17,047 nt of DNA from Nitriliruptoraceae bacterium. GTDB lineage: Bacteria > Actinomycetota > Nitriliruptoria > Nitriliruptorales > Nitriliruptoraceae. The notes under the pieces are model-generated. The model was not told the origin of the DNA. It made no database searches and was given only the letters and a program-made list of their open reading frames with translations. The stretch is from NCBI GenBank assembly GCA_007134165.1, contig SLLJ01000200.1, positions 1-17,047 of the forward strand, written 5' to 3'. This document shows, in pieces, positions 7,017 through 13,523 of this stretch (positions are counted from its first letter, which is position 1; each line of letters opens with the position of its first letter). The translations under genes were made by a program, and so were the position numbers.

Positions 7017-7526
7017 TCAGGGGGTTGCTCGGCGGTGCTCGTCGGCCAGGGCCCGGTAGCTGGCGACGTTGGGCCGGGGAACGGCAGGAACCGGCCGGTC
7101 GAGCACCGTGGCGGGCACGCCTGCCGCGAGGCTGCCGGATGGGATGTGCTGGCCCTGGCGCACCACGGCGCCGGCGGCGATCACCGCGCCGGCACCGACG
7201 TGCGCATCGTTGAGCACGATGGCACCCATGCCGATCAGCGCGTCGTCGTCCACCCGGGCGCCGTGCACGATCGCGCGGTGGCCGACGGTCACTCGTGCCC
7301 CGATCGTGACCGGGGAGCCGGGGTCGGTGTGGACCACGATCCCGTCCTGCAGGTTGGTGTCCGCACCGACGACGATCGGGCTGGACTCGGCGCGAAGCAC
7401 GGTGCCGTACCACACCGAGACCCCGGCCGCGAGCTGCACGCGCCCCACCACGGTGGCGGTGGCGGCCAGGAAGGCGCCCGGGTCGATCTGCGGGGTGTGG
7501 CCGGACACGCTCAGCACGGTGGGCAT
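7017..7526 (-). CDS. Gamma-carbonic-anhydrase-like left-handed beta-helix protein
   Basis: The 169-residue protein is a hexapeptide-repeat beta helix of the gamma-carbonic anhydrase/YrdA/CamH type. The three histidines expected to bind zinc are His66 (in QDGIVVH), His83 and His88 (in VGHRAIVH), with the family's spacing. The LRAE motif at 44-47 occupies the place of the usual LRGD, so the arginine is kept and the acidic residue is Glu. Hexapeptide turns such as VTIGARV, ALIGMGAIV and AVIAAGAVV follow, ending with a GVPATVLDRPVP helix lead-in. The ATG has an AGGAGG 6 nt upstream. It lies 11 nt after the argE-like stop and is almost certainly co-transcribed with it. Real carbonic anhydrase activity is not proven by sequence, since many relatives have other or unknown roles. 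Confidence 0.9.
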   Translation of the reverse strand: MPTVLSVSGHTPQIDPGAFLAATATVVGRVQLAAGVSVWYGTVLRAESSPIVVGADTNLQDGIVVHTDPGSPVTIGARVTVGHRAIVHGARVDDDALIGMGAIVLNDAHVGAGAVIAAGAVVRQGQHIPSGSLAAGVPATVLDRPVPAVPRPNVASYRALADEHRRATP

Positions 7527-7532
7527 GGGGGG

Positions 7533-7538
7533 CCTCCT
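7533..7538 (-). promoter_or_regulatory. Shine-Dalgarno fused to the upstream stop codon
   Basis: The argE-like stop and the next ribosome site overlap as TGAGGAGG on the minus strand (7540 to 7533). The spacer to the ATG at 7526 is 6 nt. This arrangement favours translational coupling of the two genes. Confidence 0.7.
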
Positions 7539-8686
7539 CAGTGGCGCAGGTGGTCGATGAGCCGGTCGAGGCCCGCGGCGCACGCCTCGAGCTGCGAGGC
7601 GGCGATCCATTCGTCGGGCTGGTGGGCCTGCGCGATCGACCCCGGCCCCCACACCACCGTGGAGAGTCCCGCCGCCTGGAAGTGGCCGCCGTCGGTGCCG
7701 AAAGGCACCGTCCCGGCCGGCCGGGTGTCCCCGCTGATGAGGCGGGCGAGCTGTTCGGCGGGCCCGTCATCGGCGGCCAGCGCCCGGGCCACGGCCTCGA
7801 CCCGGAAGCGCACGCCACCGGCGCCGGTGTCCGCGGTGAGCGCGGGCACGACCTGCTGGTCGGCGATGCGCCGGACCTGCTCGAGGATCGCCTCGGAGTC
7901 GTCGGCGGGCACCGGCCGGTACTCCCAGCGCAGGGTGCAGGTCCGAGGCACGATGTTGATCGCCTGGCCACCCTCGATCATGGCCAGGTTGAAGGTCGTG
8001 TAGGGCGGGTCGAAGCGAGAGTCGACCGCCGCCTCGCGGTGAACGCGGGCGAGTTCGTCGATCGCCACCGCGAGGCGAGCAGCTGCCACCACGGCGTTCG
8101 CGGCGTGCTGCGGCTGGCTGGAGTGCCCGTCACGCCCCTCGACCTCGGTGGTGATCACGCGTACCCCCTTGTGGGCGGTCACCACCCGCAGCTCGGTGGG
8201 CTCACCCACCAGCACCGCCGAGGGCCGCGGCTGGCTCGCCAGCAGCGCAGCGACGAGGTCGGGCGCCCCGAGCGTGCCGACCTCCTCGTCGTAGCTCAGC
8301 GCCAGCAGTACCGGCCGGGCGAGTTCGGCGCTCACCATCGCGGGCACCGCCGCCAGCACCGCGGCCACGAAGCCCTTCATGTCGGTGGTTCCCCGGCCCG
8401 ACAGCCGCTGTCCGTCGCGGTGCAGGGTGAAGGGGTCCCGGCTCCAGGGCTGGCCCTCGACCGGCACGCAGTCGGTGTGGGCCGAGAGCACCACCCCACC
8501 TTCCCGGGCGGGGCCGATCCGGGCGATCAGCCCCGCCCGGGTGCCGTCGGCGGAGGGGACCCGCTGGTGGGTCACCCCGTGGGCATCGAGGTGGGCTTCG
8601 ACGTCCTCGATGAGGGCCAGGTTGGACCGGCGGCTGGTGGTGTCGTGGGCCACGAGCCGGGCCAGGTGCTCCTCGAGGTCGCGCAT
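7538..8686 (-). CDS. argE: M20 metallopeptidase-family acetylornithine deacetylase
   Basis: The 382-residue protein matches the ArgE branch of the M20 family, which removes the acetyl group from N-acetylornithine in arginine synthesis using two metal ions. Metal and catalytic motifs are SAHTDCVPV (His70, Asp72), GRGTTDMKG (Asp102), SYDEEVG (Glu134, Glu135) and a C-terminal GPGSIAQAHQPDEW with the last metal-binding histidine. Other ArgE-like markers are QPWSRDPF, GEPTEL and TAHKG. The GRDGHSSQPQHAANAV stretch marks the lid/dimerisation domain. Length is normal. The ATG at 8686 has AAGGAG close upstream and a candidate -10 (TAACGT) at 8714-8709. It is divergent from glgC and leads a two-gene unit with the gamma-carbonic-anhydrase-like gene. 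Other N-acyl substrates of M20 enzymes remain possible, since no arginine genes adjoin it. Confidence 0.85.
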   Translation of the reverse strand: MRDLEEHLARLVAHDTTSRRSNLALIEDVEAHLDAHGVTHQRVPSADGTRAGLIARIGPAREGGVVLSAHTDCVPVEGQPWSRDPFTLHRDGQRLSGRGTTDMKGFVAAVLAAVPAMVSAELARPVLLALSYDEEVGTLGAPDLVAALLASQPRPSAVLVGEPTELRVVTAHKGVRVITTEVEGRDGHSSQPQHAANAVVAAARLAVAIDELARVHREAAVDSRFDPPYTTFNLAMIEGGQAINIVPRTCTLRWEYRPVPADDSEAILEQVRRIADQQVVPALTADTGAGGVRFRVEAVARALAADDGPAEQLARLISGDTRPAGTVPFGTDGGHFQAAGLSTVVWGPGSIAQAHQPDEWIAASQLEACAAGLDRLIDHLRH

Positions 8687-8708
8687 GCGCGCTCCTTGCT
8701 CGTCGAGG

Positions 8709-8714
8709 ACGTTA
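8709..8714 (-). promoter_or_regulatory. Candidate -10 element for argE
   Basis: TAACGT on the minus strand, 22 nt before the ATG at 8686. The hexamer 17 nt further upstream does not resemble TTGACA. Confidence 0.35.
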
Positions 8715-8779
8715 GTGCCCGCGGCACCCGACCGTGCACCGGGCGGTCCCCGGGCTGTCCCTGGGCCGCTCGCGGCTAC

Positions 8780-8785
8780 TACCGT
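8780..8785 (+). promoter_or_regulatory. Candidate -10 element for the glg operon
   Basis: TACCGT, 29 nt before the GTG at 8815. An overlapping TACTAC at 8777-8782 is an alternative. The hexamer is identical to the one before the hydrolase gene at 4204. Confidence 0.4.
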
Positions 8786-8814
8786 GGGATTCCGAGCGAC
8801 GAAAAGGCCGAGCG

Positions 8815-10047
8815 GTGCGCAACGTGTTCTCGATCGTGCTGGCCGGCGGGGAGGGGCGGCGCCTGGCCCCCCTGACCTCGGACCGGGCCAAGCCAGCGGT
8901 GCCCTTCGGCGGCGTCTACCGCCTGATCGACTTCCCGCTGTCCAATCTGGTCAACGCCGGCTTCACCCGCATCGCGGTGCTCACGCAGTACAAGAGCCAC
9001 AGCCTGGACCGGCACATCAGCGTGACCTGGCGGCTGTCGCCCCTGCTGGGCAACTACGTCACGCCGGTCCCGGCCCAGATGCGTCGCGGTCCCCACTGGT
9101 TCATGGGGTCGGCCGACGCCATCTTCCAGAACCTCAACCTGCTGCGCGACGAGCGGCCCGAGCACGTCATCGTGCTCGGGGCCGACAACATCTACCGCCT
9201 CGACCCGCGCGAGGTCGTGCGCGAGCACATCGACGCGGGGGCGGGGGTCACGGTCATGGGCATCCGTGCCCCCATCGAACTGGCGGATCAGTTCGGGGTG
9301 ATCGAGGCCGACCCGGCTCAGCCCGCGCGGATCTCCGCGTTCCGTGAGAAGCCCACCGACGCGGTCGGGCTGCCCGACGACCCCACCAAGGTCTACGCCT
9401 CGATGGGCAACTACGTGTTCTCGACCGAGGCGCTGATCGAGGCCGTCAACCAGGATGCCGAGGATGCGGACTCCCGGCACGACGTCGGCGGCAACCTCAT
9501 CCCGGCGCTGGTCGAGGCCGGAGATGCTCGGGTCTACGACTTCTCCAACCATCACGTGCCCGGCGAGTCCGAGCGCGACCACGGCTACTGGCGCGACGTC
9601 GGCTCGCTCGACGCCTACCACGCCGCCAACATGGACCTGATCTCGGTGCACCCGGTGTTCAACCTCTACAACGAGCAGTGGCCGATCCTGACCTACCGCT
9701 ACCCGCATCCGCCGGCGAAGTTCGTCTTCGACGTCGAAGGGCGGCGCGGGGTCGCGACCGACTCCATGGTGTCGGAGGGGGTGATCGTCTCCGGCGGGCG
9801 GGTGGAGCACTCCGTGCTCTCGCCCCAGGTCCGGGTGCACTCCTACGCGCAGGTGTCGCGCTCGGTGCTGCTTCACGGCGCCGAGGTCGGCCGCCACGCG
9901 GTCGTGCACAACGCGATCCTCGACAAGAGCGTGATCGTGCAACCTGGTGCCACCGTCGGCGTCAACCCGGACCGGGACCGCGAGCGATTCACCGTCTCCG
10001 AGGGCGGCGTCGTGGTCGTGCCCAAGCACACCGTCGTGGAGGCCTGA
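8815..10047 (+). CDS. glgC: Glucose-1-phosphate adenylyltransferase
   Basis: GlgC makes ADP-glucose and pyrophosphate from ATP and glucose-1-phosphate, the committed step of bacterial glycogen synthesis. The 410-residue length is standard. The nucleotide-binding signature is LAGGEGRRLAPLT at 9-21, followed by the conserved RAKPAVPFGG at 24-33 and IDFPLSN. FREKPT is the glucose-1-phosphate lysine motif, and YWRDVGSLDAYHAANMDL is the family's later hallmark. The C-terminal quarter is a left-handed beta helix, as expected. The start is a GTG at 8815, because homologous sequence begins there (RNVFSIVLAGG). The ATG at 8734 would add 27 residues lacking family character and lies upstream of the likely promoter. 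The ribosome site is weak (GGCCGAG). Enzymes of this type are normally allosterically controlled. Confidence 0.95.
   Translation: MRNVFSIVLAGGEGRRLAPLTSDRAKPAVPFGGVYRLIDFPLSNLVNAGFTRIAVLTQYKSHSLDRHISVTWRLSPLLGNYVTPVPAQMRRGPHWFMGSADAIFQNLNLLRDERPEHVIVLGADNIYRLDPREVVREHIDAGAGVTVMGIRAPIELADQFGVIEADPAQPARISAFREKPTDAVGLPDDPTKVYASMGNYVFSTEALIEAVNQDAEDADSRHDVGGNLIPALVEAGDARVYDFSNHHVPGESERDHGYWRDVGSLDAYHAANMDLISVHPVFNLYNEQWPILTYRYPHPPAKFVFDVEGRRGVATDSMVSEGVIVSGGRVEHSVLSPQVRVHSYAQVSRSVLLHGAEVGRHAVVHNAILDKSVIVQPGATVGVNPDRDRERFTVSEGGVVVVPKHTVVEA
10038..10042 (+). promoter_or_regulatory. Shine-Dalgarno inside the 3' end of glgC
   Basis: GGAGG with an 8-nt spacer to the ATG at 10051. It overlaps the last codons of glgC, consistent with translational coupling between the two genes. 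Confidence 0.7.
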
Positions 10048-10050
10048 GCC

Positions 10051-11262
10051 ATGCGTGCCGCGCTGCTGACCCGTGAGTACCCGCCAGACGTCTACGGCGG
10101 TGCCGGGGTGCACGTCGACGAACTCAGCCGCGAACTCACCCGGCTGATCGCCGTGGAGGTGCACTGTTGGGGAGCCCCACGGCCCGCGCCGGCCGAGGGC
10201 GCCCCCTGCGTGCGGGCGCAGACGGCGTGGGAGGCGCTGGCCGGTCAGGCGCCGGAACTCGCCGCGCTGCGCACGATGTCGATCAACCTGGCCACGGTCC
10301 CGGTCGTCGGCGATGCCGACCTGGTGCACAGCCACACCTGGTACGCGAACCTGGGGGGGCACCTGGCCAAGCTCACCCACGACATTCCGCACCTGGTCAC
10401 CACCCACAGTCTCGAACCGCTGCGGCCCTGGAAGCGAGAGCAGCTCGGCGGCGGCTACGCCCTGTCGAGCTTCTGTGAGCGCACCGGCATCGAACACGCG
10501 GACGCGATCATCGCGGTCTCGCAGGGCATGCGGGCCGATGTGCTCGCCGCCTACCCGTCGGTCGACCCCGACCGGGTGCAGGTGATCCACAACGGCATCG
10601 ACACCGCGGTCTACGCCCCGGATGTGGACACCGACGTGCTGCGGGCCAACGGCATCGATCCCGACCGTCCCTCGGTGCTCTACGTCGGGCGGATCACCCG
10701 CCAGAAAGGGCTGGCCCACCTGCTCGACGCCGCCCACCACCTCGATGCCTCCGCCCAGCTCGTGCTGTGCGCCGGCGCGCCCGACACCCCCGAGCTCGGT
10801 GCCGAGGTGGCGGCCGCCGTCGCCGCGCTGCGTGAAGTCCGCGACGGGGTGGTATGGATCGACCGGATGGTGTCCAAGCGGGAGGTGGTGCAGCTACTGA
10901 CCCACGCCACGGTGTTCGTCTGCCCGTCGATCTACGAGCCGATGGGCATCGTCAACCTCGAGGCGATGGGCTGCGAGACCGCCGTGGTCGCCTCCGCGGT
11001 CGGCGGCATCCCCGAGGTCGTGGTCGATGGCGAGACCGGCCTGCTGGTGTCCTTCGAGCCCGGCGACGACGACTGGGGCAGCCCCGCCGACCCCGCGAGC
11101 TTCGCCCGTGACCTCGCCGGGAGTATCGACGAGCTGCTCGCCGACCCGGCGCGGGCGGCGGTGATGGGCCGTGCCGGGCGCACCCGGGCGGTCGAGTCGT
11201 TCAGCTGGTCGGCCATCGCCGAACGCACCGTTGGGCTGTACCGCTCGCTGATCGACGCCTGA
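10051..11262 (+). CDS. glgA: GT4-family glycogen synthase / alpha-maltose-1-phosphate synthase (Corynebacterium-type)
   Basis: The 403-residue glycosyltransferase has the GT-B fold of family GT4. The N-terminal REYPPDVYGGAGVHVDEL with its GGAG loop and the EPLRPWKREQLGGGY segment match the actinobacterial GlgA group, whose mycobacterial member (GlgM, Rv1212c) makes maltose-1-phosphate from ADP-glucose and glucose-1-phosphate. The C-terminal domain has LYVGRITRQKG and the EPMGIVNLE motif (Glu296 and Glu304, the Ex7E pair) for the sugar nucleotide. The start codon is 3 nt after the glgC stop, so the genes are co-transcribed and probably translationally coupled. Sequence alone does not settle whether the main product is linear glucan or maltose-1-phosphate; the GlgM role is favoured by family. 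No glgE or branching enzyme gene is in this window. Confidence 0.92.
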   Translation: MRAALLTREYPPDVYGGAGVHVDELSRELTRLIAVEVHCWGAPRPAPAEGAPCVRAQTAWEALAGQAPELAALRTMSINLATVPVVGDADLVHSHTWYANLGGHLAKLTHDIPHLVTTHSLEPLRPWKREQLGGGYALSSFCERTGIEHADAIIAVSQGMRADVLAAYPSVDPDRVQVIHNGIDTAVYAPDVDTDVLRANGIDPDRPSVLYVGRITRQKGLAHLLDAAHHLDASAQLVLCAGAPDTPELGAEVAAAVAALREVRDGVVWIDRMVSKREVVQLLTHATVFVCPSIYEPMGIVNLEAMGCETAVVASAVGGIPEVVVDGETGLLVSFEPGDDDWGSPADPASFARDLAGSIDELLADPARAAVMGRAGRTRAVESFSWSAIAERTVGLYRSLIDA

Positions 11263-11301
11263 GCGCTCACGACCCGTCCGAACTCACCAAGGGAGCGACC
11301 C

Positions 11302-12939
11302 GTGGCCCGACACCCCGGCGCCGGCACTCCGGCCCCAGCCGACGAACTCGTCGCGGTCGACGAGCTGCTCGCGCGCTACCACGACGAGGCCCCCGACCCG
11401 GCCGAACCCGGCCAGCGGGTCGCTTTCGGCACCTCCGGGCACCGCGGGTCCTCGCTGCGCACCTCGTTCAACCAGGCCCACATCCTGGCCACGACCGCTG
11501 CGATCGTGCGCTACCGCCGCGAGCAGGGCATCGACGGCCCGCTGTTCCTCGGCCGCGACAGCCACGCGCTGTCCGCACCGGCCGAGCGCGACGCCGTGTC
11601 GGTGCTCATGGCCGCGGGCGTGGACGTGCGGGTCGCCGCCGACGGAGGCTTCACGCCGACCCCGGCGATCTCGCACGCGATCCTGCGTCACAACCGCGAC
11701 CGGCCGCGCTCGCAGGCGGATGGCATCGTGGTCACCCCCTCGCACAACCCGCCCGAGGACGGCGGCTTCAAGTACAACCCGCCCCACGGGGGTCCGGCCG
11801 GCAGCGACACCACCCGCTGGATCCAGGACGTCGCCAACCAGCTGCTCGCCGACCCCGGCGCGATCGATCGGGTCGACGTCGAGGCGGGCCGCGCCGCCGG
11901 CGTGCCCCACGACCTGCTCGGCGACTACCTCGAAGACCTCGCCGAGGTCGTCGACCTCGACGTCATCCGCGCTGCGGGGGTGCGCATCGGCGCCGATCCG
12001 CTCGGTGGGGCGACGATCGGCTACTGGCAGGCCATCGGTGAGCGCCTCGGGCTCGACCTCGAGGTGGTGGGCGGCGGGGTCGATCCGCGCTTCGCGTTCG
12101 TGCCCCGTGACTGGGACGGGCGGATCCGCATGGACTGCTCCTCGCCGGACGCCATGGCCGGGCTGGTCGAACTCAAGGACCGGTTCGACGTCGCGGTCGC
12201 CAACGACCCCGACGGCGACCGCCACGGCATCGTGGCCCCGAGCACCGGGCTGCTCGCACCCAACCACTACCTCGCCGTGGCGATCAGCGAACTGTTCGCC
12301 ACCCGGGCCTGGCCACCGACCGCCGGGGTGGGCAAGACCCTGGTCAGCTCCAGCCTCATCGACCGCGTCGCCGCCGACCTCGGCCGGCGGCTGGTGGAGG
12401 TCCCGGTCGGGTTCAAGTGGTTCGTCGACGGGTTGATCGACGGCAGCCTCGGGTTCGGTGGCGAGGAGAGCGCGGGCGCTTCGTTCCTGCGCCGTGACGG
12501 CGGGGTGTGGACCACCGACAAGGACGGGATCATCCTGGCCCTGCTCGCCGCCGAGATCACCGCCCGCACGGGGGAGGATCCCGGGCAGCGCTACCTGCGG
12601 CTGGTGGGGCGGTTCGGGGAACCCGCCTACCGCCGCGTGGACGCGCCGGCGACCCCCGCGCAGAAGACGGCGCTGGCCGCACTCTCTCCGGCGGACGTGA
12701 CCGTGACCGAACTGGCGGGCGAGACGATCGTCGACGTACTGACCGCGGCGCCCGGCAACGGTGCCGCCATCGGAGGGTTGAAGGTCACCACCGCCCAGGG
12801 CTGGTTCGCCGCGCGGCCGTCGGGCACCGAGGACGTTTACAAGATCTACGCCGAGAGCTTCCGTGGCCCGGAACACCTCGACCGACTGCTTGAACAGGCC
12901 CAGTCACTGGTCGACGGGGTGCTGGCTGGCGCCAGCTGA
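11302..12939 (+). CDS. pgm: Phosphoglucomutase, alpha-D-glucose-specific
   Basis: The 545-residue protein is a full-length alpha-D-phosphohexomutase that interconverts glucose-1-phosphate and glucose-6-phosphate. The catalytic phosphoserine loop is TPSHNPP with Ser147. The metal-binding loop is DPDGDRHG with Asp302, Asp304 and Asp306. The sugar-binding loop is GGEESAG around Glu388-Ser390, and the phosphate-binding loop is RPSGTEDVYKIY starting at Arg505. GTSGHRGSS near the N-terminus is also typical of the bacterial Pgm subgroup. The start is a GTG at 11302 with GGGAG about 7 nt upstream. It follows glgA by 39 nt on the same strand with no visible terminator, so it is likely the third gene of the operon and supplies glucose-1-phosphate to GlgC or returns it to glycolysis. 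Confidence 0.95.
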   Translation: MARHPGAGTPAPADELVAVDELLARYHDEAPDPAEPGQRVAFGTSGHRGSSLRTSFNQAHILATTAAIVRYRREQGIDGPLFLGRDSHALSAPAERDAVSVLMAAGVDVRVAADGGFTPTPAISHAILRHNRDRPRSQADGIVVTPSHNPPEDGGFKYNPPHGGPAGSDTTRWIQDVANQLLADPGAIDRVDVEAGRAAGVPHDLLGDYLEDLAEVVDLDVIRAAGVRIGADPLGGATIGYWQAIGERLGLDLEVVGGGVDPRFAFVPRDWDGRIRMDCSSPDAMAGLVELKDRFDVAVANDPDGDRHGIVAPSTGLLAPNHYLAVAISELFATRAWPPTAGVGKTLVSSSLIDRVAADLGRRLVEVPVGFKWFVDGLIDGSLGFGGEESAGASFLRRDGGVWTTDKDGIILALLAAEITARTGEDPGQRYLRLVGRFGEPAYRRVDAPATPAQKTALAALSPADVTVTELAGETIVDVLTAAPGNGAAIGGLKVTTAQGWFAARPSGTEDVYKIYAESFRGPEHLDRLLEQAQSLVDGVLAGAS

Positions 12940-12948
12940 CCTGCACCG

Positions 12949-12954
12949 TACGCT
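12949..12954 (+). promoter_or_regulatory. Candidate -10 element for the thioredoxin-fold gene
   Basis: TACGCT, 29 nt before the GTG at 12984 and 9 nt after the pgm stop codon. It suggests this gene can be transcribed apart from the glg operon. Confidence 0.35.
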
Positions 12955-12983
12955 GGTGGTGGTTGCGTCCGTTGGAGGTGTCC

Positions 12984-13523
12984 GTGCGTTCGTCCGCGAT
13001 CGTTGTCCTGCTCGCCGCCCTGGCCATGGTGGGGTTCGCCCCGGGAACCGTCCTGGCTGCCGATGAGCCGGTGACCATCGAGTACTTCTGGGGCGAGGGC
13101 TGCCCGTACTGCGTGCAGCAGGCCGCCTTCCTCGACGAGCTCGAGGCCCGGCACCCCGACGTCGTCGTCGAGCGCTATGAGGTCTGGAGCGACGAGGCCA
13201 ACCAGCAGCGCATGGCCGAGGCGCTGGCCGCCTTCGGCGAGCAGCCCACCGGGGTGCCCGCGACCGTGATCGGCGAGCGCTACTGGGTCGGCTTCAACGA
13301 GCGCATCGCCACCGACATCGAGCAGGTCGTCGAGGCGGGCTCCACCGTGACGCTCGCGCCCGAGGTCTCGACCGGTCCGGACGCCGACGGTGAGCCCGCG
13401 GCGCTGGCCGACGCCGGCACCGACGCCCAATCGGCCGGCGTCGCCATCGGACTCGGGATCGCGGCCCTGCTGGCCGTGATCGTCGCGGGCGGACTGGTGC
13501 TCCGTTCGCGCCGGAGTGCCTAG
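12984..13523 (+). CDS. Exported, C-terminally membrane-anchored thioredoxin-fold protein with CPYC motif
   Basis: The 179-residue protein starts with a signal peptide (residues 1-25: positively charged tip, hydrophobic core, VLA before ADEP). A thioredoxin-like domain follows: the strand TIEYFWGEGCPYC holds the redox pair Cys40/Cys43 in a glutaredoxin-type CPYC motif, and GVPATVIG carries the cis-proline. After an acidic, Ala-rich linker comes one hydrophobic segment (about 151-173) and a short tail with three arginines, so the domain should lie outside the membrane. It may reduce or exchange disulfides of exported proteins; the partner is unknown. GTG 12984 is preferred because GGAGG lies 5 nt upstream (12974-12978) and the signal peptide then begins properly. 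The gene is 44 nt after pgm and overlaps the RNase gene's stop codon by 4 nt, tail to tail. Confidence 0.8.
   Translation: MRSSAIVVLLAALAMVGFAPGTVLAADEPVTIEYFWGEGCPYCVQQAAFLDELEARHPDVVVERYEVWSDEANQQRMAEALAAFGEQPTGVPATVIGERYWVGFNERIATDIEQVVEAGSTVTLAPEVSTGPDADGEPAALADAGTDAQSAGVAIGLGIAALLAVIVAGGLVLRSRRSA

Noticed and set aside
6991..7019. Short direct repeat CAGGGCT at 6991 and 7011 between convergent genes
   Set aside because: Seven bases 20 nt apart in GC-rich DNA are expected by chance, and no stem-loop with a T-tract is present to support a terminator.
4867..7971. A 1034-residue minus-strand open frame
   Set aside because: Only its last 159 residues (from 5346) form a recognisable protein. 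The rest is antisense to the ADP-ribosylglycohydrolase fusion and to intergenic DNA, a result of scarce stop codons at high GC.
8715..8779. GC-rich inverted patches between argE and glgC as a possible hairpin or operator
   Set aside because: The best pairing has several mismatches and is no better than expected at this GC content.
8779..10740. A 653-residue antisense frame across glgC and glgA
   Set aside because: Its His/Val/Gly-rich composition is typical of antisense GC-rich frames, and it covers two firmly identified genes.
11284..12876. A 530-residue antisense frame across pgm
   Set aside because: It is a shadow of pgm and shows no family motif.
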